A DNA stretch of 5,231 bases from Chitinophagales bacterium (GTDB taxonomy: Bacteria > Bacteroidota > Bacteroidia > Chitinophagales > UBA10324): the NCBI GenBank assembly GCA_013695775.1, contig JACCZV010000020.1:1-5231 (forward strand), given 5' to 3'. Position 1 is the stretch's first letter; every line of letters starts with the position of its first letter. A program made the translations under genes and the position numbers. Of this stretch, positions 1-5,145 are shown in pieces. The notes beneath the pieces were generated by a model. It was not told where the DNA came from. It searched no databases and saw only the letters and a program-made list of their open reading frames with translations.

Positions 1-622
1 GATCAGGCTCATATAAGCTTCCCGTCATCTTTAAACCGGTCATGTCTGACAGAACAAAAGCAAAGATCCACTGAAAGAGTATCGCGGCAAAAAATGATGG
101 CACCGAGATACCTAGCACACTGGTAAGCATCAGCGAATGATCAAGAGTATGATGATGGTGCACGGCAGAAACGACGCCCATGACGATGCCGGCGACAAGC
201 GCAAAAAACATAGCTGCAACAGCAAGTACAATGGTATTGGGTAAAGCCTGCAAAAGCATTTCTGCTACAGGTCTTGAGGTCTGATAAGAGGTACGGAGAT
301 ATGGCGATTTAAGTACAACATAATAATTAGATGAAAGTGGTAGGAGCTTGAAATAGCTATATTTCTTTTGATTGGCAGAATCGTCTTTGAGAAAGGATAT
401 CGGAGAAATGTCATTAAGATAGAGCGTGAGCTGAACGGATTTCGGACGGTCGAGCCCGAGTTCATGATTTACATTTTGGAGTGTTGTGAGATCGGTGCGC
501 TGCCCCATGGTGAGACGTGCGGGATCGCCAGGCAATGCCATAAAAAGTACAAAGACAACGATAACAACTCCGAGGAGAACGACGATGCTATAACTGATCT
601 TTCGAACAATGAAACTGAACAA
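1..622 (-). CDS. DppB/OppB-type ABC transporter permease, N-terminal part (cut by the window edge)
   Basis: Inner-membrane permease subunit of a peptide/nickel-type ABC importer; partners would be a second DppC-like permease, ATPases and a binding protein, none visible here. The 207 visible residues open with MFSFIVRKISYS, a first membrane helix (about 9-29) and the family signature LPGDPAR (30-36). A long periplasmic segment follows (about 37-125, with YLNDISPISF at 68-77 and LKSPYLRTSYQ at 104-114), then helices at about 127-152 and 164-192. The segment ends in TGLKMTGSLYEPD, a form I recognise from Bacteroidota homologues. Members are usually about 340-370 residues, so the C-terminal part with the EAA loop lies outside. 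The start is TTG at 620-622. Stops occur in frame just upstream (629-631 and 641-643), and TTG gives the normal family N-terminus. No Shine-Dalgarno is seen. The substrate cannot be told. This frame is absent from simple ATG-based ORF calls, and the 127-residue plus-strand reading frame over it is a shadow. Confidence 0.9.
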   Translation of the reverse strand, partial: MFSFIVRKISYSIVVLLGVVIVVFVLFMALPGDPARLTMGQRTDLTTLQNVNHELGLDRPKSVQLTLYLNDISPISFLKDDSANQKKYSYFKLLPLSSNYYVVLKSPYLRTSYQTSRPVAEMLLQALPNTIVLAVAAMFFALVAGIVMGVVSAVHHHHTLDHSLMLTSVLGISVPSFFAAILFQWIFAFVLSDMTGLKMTGSLYEPD

Positions 623-698
623 GCTATTTTATTTAAACAACTAATGATTGCCTCTTTTCATTTAGTTTTCACTGAATTCACAATATTTAAATGGATAT

Positions 699-706
699 CA
701 AAATTA
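699..706 (-). promoter_or_regulatory. Possible -7 element for the permease gene
   Basis: On the minus strand this reads TAATTTTG, an exact match to the Bacteroidota -7 consensus TAnnTTTG, about 77 bases upstream of the TTG start of the permease. I found no TTTG or TTG -33 element about 19 bases further upstream, so support rests on the -7 box alone and chance matches are likely in AT-rich DNA. Confidence 0.22.
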
Positions 707-796
707 GTTGCTGCTTTCAAAGTGCTTTATTATTTTTCTTCATTTGTCTAAACAGGATTATTAAGGATTTTTAAACCACCGGATTAGAACGCCTTG

Positions 797-826
797 AGGC
801 TTTATGGATCTTTTATTGTAAAGCCT
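797..826. repeat. 8-base inverted repeat with an overlapping alternative hairpin
   Basis: AGGCTTTA (797-804) and TAAAGCCT (819-826) are perfectly complementary across a 14-base spacer. The AGGC at 797-800 can instead pair with GCCT at 791-794, so the two hairpins are mutually exclusive. Read on the plus strand, the larger hairpin is followed by a T-rich run (827-834), as in an intrinsic terminator, yet there is no plus-strand gene upstream. On the minus strand, where the flanking genes lie, no T-tract follows. It may be a transcript 3'-end structure for the DoxX gene or have no function. Confidence 0.35.
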
Positions 827-906
827 TTTATTTTCGGGACTTATCCACCTTCTTCATCATTCCATCCTATATTTTTCATTATGTTTATCTAAATAATCCT
901 AATAAT

Positions 907-929
907 CGTGTTCAGACAATTTTGTCACG
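907..929 (-). terminator. Weak hairpin just after the DoxX-like gene
   Basis: Directly after the TAA at 930-932, the minus strand can form CGTG/CACG outer pairs and ACA/TGT inner pairs with an unpaired bulge. It is followed by ATTATTAGG, not a clean T-tract. The position fits a terminator of the DUF1599-DoxX operon, but the stem is short and interrupted. Confidence 0.25.
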
Positions 930-2150
930 TTATTTAAAGTATTTAGATCGCACCTGATCATAGGTGGGTATATCATTGTAATGCCAATGATCTATAACCG
1001 TTGAACCGTTAAGTAACACCAACCCTGGGTTGGAACGTATGATGGTTTTTAAAACTGTGCCATCAGCATAGTAGAAGGTAAAGGGAGCATTTAATTCATG
1101 ACGAATGGGATCGAGCTGCTCATATGACGTTGATGTTAACCCAACAAAGGGAATTTGGTTTTTTTCACTGGAAACAGCCAGCTCATTAATTCTGGTAAAT
1201 GACGCTTTATTTGCCTTCGGCATATCATATGCGACCAGCCAGAAATGATAACCGGGTTCGTCAAGAACCAGGGCTGTTACATCTTTGTTTTCGTTATCCC
1301 ATACCTGAAAATCCGTAATCTTCGGTAGCTCACCAGCTACAAGCAATTCACTCTTGCTGCTCACAAATTCATGATCTTGCATCCACAAAGAATCCTGCCA
1401 TGGCAATGGCTTTAAATTCTTCTCCTTTAACCATTCTGCCTCGCCGTCTTTCATTTCAGTCATCACATAATTTCCCGTCTCCCCTGAACTTTTATTTTTA
1501 TATGTGAGGATGGTAGCATACGTATCGGGCGATTTGCCAGGTGGAAGTTCCATCTGTTTACGAATATCATTACCTGCTTTATACGCACGAAAGTCAATGA
1601 TGGGTAGATGGTTGAAGCAATAAATTGTAAGCCATGTAAAAAAGAGAGATGCAACACTAAATGTTGCGAGGCTTCCGAATTTTCTAAAAACAGGCGTAAC
1701 CCTGTTCCGGAACGCGAAGATGATCAGGATCAAAACAAGAAGTACAACGTCTTTATTAAATGACTGACGTGGGGTAAGGCGCACCGCATCACCAAAACAG
1801 CCGCAATCAGTTACCTTGCCGGTGATGGCCGAGTAGCCGGTAAGCCATGTGAAGAAGACGATAAGCAGTAGCAGCAGCCATGCAGTTAACTGCATCTGAA
1901 TGCCAAATATCAGCATAACGCCCAGCACCATTTCGAGCACGCAGAAAAACATTGAAAGATAAACGGAGAAGTTTTTAAGCCACAGAAAAAAAGATGAGAG
2001 AAAAGCTACCTTCGTGGTGTCCGCAGCAAAAACTTCAAAATATTCATCAAGCTTGTATGAAAATCCGAGTGGATCTATTGCCTTTACAAAACCAGAGATA
2101 ATAAAAAGAATGCCTACCAGAATGCATATGATGCGGACTATCCTGCTCAT
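930..2150 (-). CDS. DoxX/MauE-like membrane protein with thioredoxin-like C-terminal domain (BT_3928 type)
   Basis: A 406-residue inner-membrane protein conserved in Bacteroidota, molecular function unproven. The N-terminal part resembles DoxX/MauE: membrane helices at about 4-21, 62-83, 88-106 and 134-147, with GFVKAIDPLGFSYKLDEY (20-37), a typical opening of this family. DCGCFGD at 115-121 sits in the loop after the third helix; this cysteine motif is shared with MauE-like proteins and suggests a redox role. A fifth helix (about 163-180) leads to a probably periplasmic segment. Residues from about 276 to the end look like a thioredoxin fold: a β-strand with FWLVAYDM (303-310), FVGLTSTS (335-342), and NPGLVLLNGSTVIDHWH (374-390) with a likely cis-proline. 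There is no CXXC where thioredoxins carry one. The ATG overlaps the stop of the DUF1599 gene as ATGA (2147-2150), so translation is probably coupled. In other Bacteroidota these two genes are also adjacent, often beside tpiA. Family membership is confident; the redox role is inference. Confidence 0.85.
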   Translation of the reverse strand: MSRIVRIICILVGILFIISGFVKAIDPLGFSYKLDEYFEVFAADTTKVAFLSSFFLWLKNFSVYLSMFFCVLEMVLGVMLIFGIQMQLTAWLLLLLIVFFTWLTGYSAITGKVTDCGCFGDAVRLTPRQSFNKDVVLLVLILIIFAFRNRVTPVFRKFGSLATFSVASLFFTWLTIYCFNHLPIIDFRAYKAGNDIRKQMELPPGKSPDTYATILTYKNKSSGETGNYVMTEMKDGEAEWLKEKNLKPLPWQDSLWMQDHEFVSSKSELLVAGELPKITDFQVWDNENKDVTALVLDEPGYHFWLVAYDMPKANKASFTRINELAVSSEKNQIPFVGLTSTSYEQLDPIRHELNAPFTFYYADGTVLKTIIRSNPGLVLLNGSTVIDHWHYNDIPTYDQVRSKYFK

Positions 2151-2692
2151 CTCTGTTCGCTTATTTTTATGAGCGCAAAAATAGCGTAATTTATAATATC
2201 ATACAGGTTGGCATCTACACCTTCGGAAGCGAAGGTCCTGTGATGATTTTCCTCTATTTTTCTGATGCGAAGTATGCGCATAAGGATCAGATCGGTAAAC
2301 GAGCTTATCAGCATGTCGCGCCATGCTTCGCCGTAGTCATGATTCTTTGCGAGCATTAATTGCTGCGCGACAGATAATTTACGATCATATAATGCAATGA
2401 TTTCATCATATGAGATCTCCTCCTCTATTTGCTGCCCCACCTCTAACCGGATAAGGGCTATGGTAGAATAATTAACAATTCCAATAAACTCACTGTCCAT
2501 CTCTTCTGCTACTTGTTTTACTTCAAGTCCGTCGATGGTACGGATGCGTTGCGCTTTGATAAATATTTGATCCGCAAGAGAAGAAAGCCGCAATATTCTC
2601 CAGGAGGTGCCATAATCTTTTGCCTTGATAGAAAAGATCTGTTTACAGAGCATCGCCTGATATCTATACTGTTCGTTGGTTTTTGTTTCCAA
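2147..2692 (-). CDS. DUF1599 protein with two tandem copies of the domain
   Basis: A 181-residue predicted soluble, mostly helical protein of the DUF1599 family (also called nucleotide modification associated domain 1 because phage relatives occur near nucleotide-modifying enzymes). Its function in Bacteroidota is unknown. Two copies are visible at residues 12-85 and 105-178. Each has DYG (26-28 and 119-121), a tryptophan three residues after the G, an aspartate (41, 134), R-I-R (49-51, 142-144) and NY followed by AL (74-75, 168-169), with almost identical spacing. The start is TTG at 2690-2692; the frame closes upstream at a TAA with no ATG between. The next in-frame ATG, at codon 14, would cut into the first domain, whereas TTG gives the length usual in relatives. 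It is the first gene of an operon with the DoxX-like gene, overlapping by four bases, and is divergent from folP. The plus-strand 85-codon and minus-strand 92-codon frames here are shadows. Confidence 0.85.
   Translation of the reverse strand: METKTNEQYRYQAMLCKQIFSIKAKDYGTSWRILRLSSLADQIFIKAQRIRTIDGLEVKQVAEEMDSEFIGIVNYSTIALIRLEVGQQIEEEISYDEIIALYDRKLSVAQQLMLAKNHDYGEAWRDMLISSFTDLILMRILRIRKIEENHHRTFASEGVDANLYDIINYAIFALIKISEQR
2159..2659 (-). repeat. Internal tandem duplication within the DUF1599 protein
   Basis: The two protein halves are encoded at 2438-2659 and 2159-2380, offset by about 93 residues. Matching pairs include KDYGTSWRILRLSSLADQI with HDYGEAWRDMLISSFTDLI, and IVNYSTIALIRL with IINYAIFALIKI. 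The similarity is clear in protein but not as long identical DNA runs, so the duplication is old and probably precedes the family in this phylum. Confidence 0.85.
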
Positions 2693-2816
2693 GGTTTTAG
2701 GAATATTTTTACAACAATGCCTACTGCTTTAGTATTGATTCGCCATAATGTATCACCTACCGGGAATTGAAAATTTGGCTTATGAAATACATTCAATGCG
2801 AAATTTATAAATCCAA

Positions 2817-2845
2817 TTGGCTAACTAATAAGTTCTGTATTTAAT
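2817..2845 (+). promoter_or_regulatory. Possible folP-cdaA promoter in the divergent intergenic region
   Basis: TTG at 2817-2819 and TATTTAAT at 2838-2845 (loosely TAnnTTTG) are separated by 18 bases, placing initiation about ten bases before the folP ATG. The match to the Bacteroidota consensus is poor at the 3' end of the -7 box. The 166-base gap 2693-2858 must also drive the DUF1599 operon leftwards; the best candidate there is TAAATTTC on the minus strand (2800-2807), one base off consensus, without a convincing -33 box. Two palindromes abut here, ATTTATAAAT (2803-2812) and CCAATTGG (2813-2820). Confidence 0.25.
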
Positions 2846-2858
2846 TATTATAGAAACG

Positions 2859-3725
2859 ATGAATGCGAAAAATACAGACTTTTCTACAAAAACTACCTTG
2901 AACTGCAACGGTCTCTTGTTAGATATTTCGAAGCCAGCAGTCATGGGAATTATTAATACAACTCCCGATTCATTTTATCAGTCCGCAAAAAAAATATCTG
3001 TTCATGATGTGCTCATTCTTGCAGAAAAAATGATTAAAGAAGGGGCTGCAATTTTAGATGTTGGAGGAATGTCTTCAAGGCCCGGAGCGACGTTTGTTGA
3101 AGAAGAGGAAGAGTTAGTGAGGGTGATTCCTGCCATAGAGGCGATACACAGCCACTTTCCAAACCAAATTATTTCTATTGATACCTGCAAGAGCAGAGTG
3201 GCACACGAAGCTATTTTTAGTGGTGCCTCCATGGTGAATGACATATCCGCAGGAGCATTTGACAAAAATTTATGGCAAACAGTAGCTGCTTTAAAAGTGC
3301 CTTATGTTTTAATGCATATGCAGGGAACCCCTGCAACCATGCAGGCAAACCCTACCTATTATGATGTGGTGAAAGAGGTAGTTGAATTTTTCAAGCAAAA
3401 TATATTTAGATTGAATAGCTTCGGAATATTTGATATTATATTAGACCCGGGATTTGGATTTGGGAAGACAGTTTCTCATAATTATAAATTGCTCAATCAA
3501 TTTGAAATCTTTAACCTCTTCGGCTTGCCTCTGATGGCTGGCCTTTCACGAAAATCCCTTATCTGTAAGGTGTTGAAGGTAAATCCTGCTTACGCTTTAA
3601 ATGGTACTACCGTATTGAATACGCTTTCGTTATTAAAAGGTGCCAAAATATTAAGAGTACATGATGTGATGCAGGCTCAGGAAGCCATTAAATTAATTGA
3701 AGCTCTTGATGATGCTGCTATTTAA
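2859..3725 (+). CDS. folP: Dihydropteroate synthase
   Basis: Cytoplasmic enzyme that condenses 6-hydroxymethyl-7,8-dihydropterin diphosphate with p-aminobenzoate to 7,8-dihydropteroate in folate synthesis; it is the sulfonamide target. The 288-residue length is normal and the TIM-barrel motifs occur in order: MGIINTTPDSFY (29-40), DVGGMSSRPGA (67-77), IDTCKSRVA (107-115), VNDISAG (126-132), HMQGTPATMQ (153-162), DPGFGFGKT (196-204), GLSRKS (228-233) and RVHDV (266-270). The first loop reads SFYQSAKK where E. coli-like enzymes have SFSDGG, and the second has GGMSSRPGA instead of GGESTRPGA; Bacteroidota enzymes commonly vary at these places, so I expect an active enzyme. The ATG at 2859 follows an A-rich stretch without a strong Shine-Dalgarno, usual for this phylum. 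It is first in an operon with cdaA, whose start lies inside its 3' end. Confidence 0.96.
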   Translation: MNAKNTDFSTKTTLNCNGLLLDISKPAVMGIINTTPDSFYQSAKKISVHDVLILAEKMIKEGAAILDVGGMSSRPGATFVEEEEELVRVIPAIEAIHSHFPNQIISIDTCKSRVAHEAIFSGASMVNDISAGAFDKNLWQTVAALKVPYVLMHMQGTPATMQANPTYYDVVKEVVEFFKQNIFRLNSFGIFDIILDPGFGFGKTVSHNYKLLNQFEIFNLFGLPLMAGLSRKSLICKVLKVNPAYALNGTTVLNTLSLLKGAKILRVHDVMQAQEAIKLIEALDDAAI

Positions 3726-4509
3726 ACTCATCGGTTACGACTTTTCAATTATAGATGTTATTGATGTGGCACTTGTCATTTTATTGCTGTTTGAATTATA
3801 CCGACTGGTTCGTGGCACACTCGGCATTAATATTTTCTTCGGGATGCTGGTAATATATGTCTCTTACAGGCTTGTAAAATTCATGAACCTTGATCTGCTT
3901 ACAGAAATACTTGGGCAGTTTGTGAACGCTGGAGTAATCACCTTGCTCATTGTTTTTCAACCGGAGATCAGGAAATTTCTGCTGCAATTGGGAAAGATCG
4001 GCAGGGTGGATGGTGAAAATCTCTGGGATGTTATTCGCGGTGCTAAAAAAGAGCGAACCAAGCAACAAGATTTTGATACGAATGAAATTGTAACAGCACT
4101 TGATTATTTTTCCAAAAATAACATCGGCTCTCTTTTAGTATTTTTTTCTGCCTTTAAATTAAATGACTTCAGCAATCCCGGTGTGAAAATAAATGCAGTG
4201 ATTTCAGCAAAGCTGTTAGAAAGCATCTTCGAAAAATCCAGTCCTCTTCATGATGGAGCCGTAATTATTTCGCAGAATAGGCTTGTCTTCGCCGGTTCCG
4301 TGCTACCTGTTTCAGAGAGTCCTCTCGTGCCTGAGAGAGTGGGACTTCGCCATCGGGCAGCCATTGGAATAACTGAGGAAACAGAGGCAATAGCTGTTAT
4401 AGTATCTGAGGAAACCGGGCAGATATCGTATGCCCATCGCGGAAAAATTATTATGAATATCCCAATGGTCGAACTTCAAAAGGTGGTGCATGAAGCATTG
4501 TTAGGCTAG
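3709..4509 (+). CDS. cdaA: Diadenylate cyclase CdaA (DacA)
   Basis: Membrane-anchored enzyme that makes cyclic di-AMP from two ATP. With the start at 3709 it has 266 residues, normal for CdaA. Three N-terminal membrane segments (about 15-31, 38-55 and 69-84) are followed by FQPEIRKFLLQLGK (83-96), the usual linker, and the DAC domain from about 125. The nucleotide-binding and catalytic motifs are intact: LHDGAVII with DGA at 182-184, and GLRHRAAIG with RHR at 214-216, then SEETGQIS (233-240). The frame is open back to a TTG at 3697, but ATG at 3709 or the next codon at 3712 gives the family N-terminus; both lie inside folP, so folP and cdaA overlap by 14-17 bases and are probably co-translated. 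Unlike many Firmicutes loci there is no cdaR (YbbR) or glmM next to it; pairing with folP is the usual Bacteroidota arrangement. No c-di-AMP phosphodiesterase is seen here. Confidence 0.95.
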   Translation: MMLLFKLIGYDFSIIDVIDVALVILLLFELYRLVRGTLGINIFFGMLVIYVSYRLVKFMNLDLLTEILGQFVNAGVITLLIVFQPEIRKFLLQLGKIGRVDGENLWDVIRGAKKERTKQQDFDTNEIVTALDYFSKNNIGSLLVFFSAFKLNDFSNPGVKINAVISAKLLESIFEKSSPLHDGAVIISQNRLVFAGSVLPVSESPLVPERVGLRHRAAIGITEETEAIAVIVSEETGQISYAHRGKIIMNIPMVELQKVVHEALLG

Positions 4510-4563
4510 ACCATCGGAACCTGCTTGTAGCAGCGGTAACAAACATCTAAAAGTTTGGCTCGG

Positions 4564-5097
4564 TTAGCTCTGCTTTTGCGTAGTATCAGCCTTTTGCTGA
4601 ATCTCTCTGAGCAATTCATCGGCAGACTTGCCAAGATTTTGTAATTCAAGCTGTACATCTTCAGTCATTTTTGCATTTACTCTGGAATACTTATCCAGGT
4701 ATAGCTGATATTTCTCTTTTGCCTTATCCAGGTTACTTAACACATTCGCGTATAAAAAACCCTGCAGAAACAGAGAGGTGCTGGCTTGTTTAGAATCAGG
4801 GTATTCCCGATAGCATTTGTCAAACATTCCAAGGGCTTTATCATATCTGCCCTGCTTCTGGTAAGTGAGACCCAAATCAAATAAGTATTTTGGAGCTAAA
4901 GTATCCTGTGGGAAATCTTCTAAAAACTTGATGACAGATGTTTCAGCCTTTCTTATCGCGGCTGAATCTGGTTGATTAGCAGCAAGTGTTTTGTTTACAT
5001 CTTCAATAGCTGTGTTAATCTCATTTACCTGTTTTTCTTTGGAAGGCGTACATGAAATCGTTGCGCCAAATAGCAAACCTATTATGAGCTTTCTCAT
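4564..5097 (-). CDS. Tetratricopeptide-repeat lipoprotein
   Basis: A predicted 177-residue envelope lipoprotein. From the ATG at 5095-5097 it begins MRKLIIGLLFGATISC, a basic start, a hydrophobic core and a lipobox-like TIS before Cys16, so it is probably cleaved by signal peptidase II and lipidated. The mature part is helical: a first helical hairpin (about 25-66), a clear TPR (69-101, with YLFDLGLTYQKQGRYDKALGM), a second TPR-like unit (about 106-139, with LFLQGFLYANVLSNLDKAK) and a charged C-terminal tail. The layout recalls small BamD/YbgF-like TPR proteins that scaffold protein contacts, but it is too short for BamD and its partner is unknown. The frame extends upstream to an ATG at 5175, which would put 26 unsuitable residues before the signal peptide. 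The promoter candidate at 5115-5145 lies within that extension, so I reject it. It is convergent with cdaA across 54 bases. Confidence 0.8.
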   Translation of the reverse strand: MRKLIIGLLFGATISCTPSKEKQVNEINTAIEDVNKTLAANQPDSAAIRKAETSVIKFLEDFPQDTLAPKYLFDLGLTYQKQGRYDKALGMFDKCYREYPDSKQASTSLFLQGFLYANVLSNLDKAKEKYQLYLDKYSRVNAKMTEDVQLELQNLGKSADELLREIQQKADTTQKQS

Positions 5098-5114
5098 TAC
5101 ATAAAAAAATTTCT

Positions 5115-5145
5115 CAAACCTACAAGAATTCATGCAATCAAGAAA
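5115..5145 (-). promoter_or_regulatory. Bacteroidota-type promoter for the TPR lipoprotein gene
   Basis: Read on the minus strand: TTTC (5142-5145), a 19-base spacer, then TAGGTTTG (5115-5122). The -7 box matches TAnnTTTG exactly and the -33 box matches TTTG in three of four bases, with the standard spacing. Initiation would fall near 5108-5110, leaving a leader of about 10-15 bases before the ATG at 5097. It is the best promoter match in the window and helps choose the lipoprotein start. Confidence 0.55.

Larger units (their letters stand above)
623..929. other. 307-base AT-rich intergenic region
   Basis: This gap separates the end of the DoxX-like gene from the start of the permease; both are on the minus strand. 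I find no convincing gene in either direction: the plus-strand frame reaching 751 antisense to the permease has no recognisable content, and minus-strand frames starting with ATG are 8-12 codons long. It holds two small hairpin candidates (797-826 and 907-929) and one -7-like promoter element (699-706). A 9-base inverted repeat, AGGATTATT at 754-762 and AATAATCCT at 892-900, brackets much of it, but this is near chance level in such AT-rich sequence. The gap size suggests the permease is transcribed separately from the DUF1599-DoxX operon. Confidence 0.6.

Noticed and set aside
368..751. 127-codon plus-strand reading frame
   Set aside because: It lies antisense to the clearly recognisable permease and then runs into AT-rich non-coding DNA. 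Its product has no recognisable domain, and the low-complexity end is typical of a shadow frame.
754..900. 9-base inverted repeat AGGATTATT/AATAATCCT as the ends of a mobile element
   Set aside because: There is no transposase, no target duplication and no further extension of the repeat; a match of this length is near chance expectation for AT-rich DNA of this size.
2513..2796. 85-codon plus-strand and 92-codon minus-strand reading frames over the DUF1599 gene start
   Set aside because: Both overlap the DUF1599 coding sequence in other frames, have no family resemblance and spill into the divergent promoter region.
2930..2995. FolP as an inactive or sulfonamide-resistant (Sul-like) enzyme because the DGG of the first loop is missing
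   Set aside because: All other active-site motifs are intact, and Bacteroidota chromosomal FolP proteins often vary in this loop; nothing suggests an acquired sul gene.
3697..3708. TTG at 3697 as the cdaA start
   Set aside because: It would add four residues before two consecutive ATG codons (3709 and 3712) that match the family N-terminus better.
4510..4563. Possible bidirectional terminator between cdaA and the lipoprotein gene (CTGC/GCAG at 4521-4533, CAAAC/GTTTG at 4540-4557)
   Set aside because: The stems have only four and five pairs and neither is followed by a T-tract on either strand, so no terminator can be called, although convergent genes make one plausible here.
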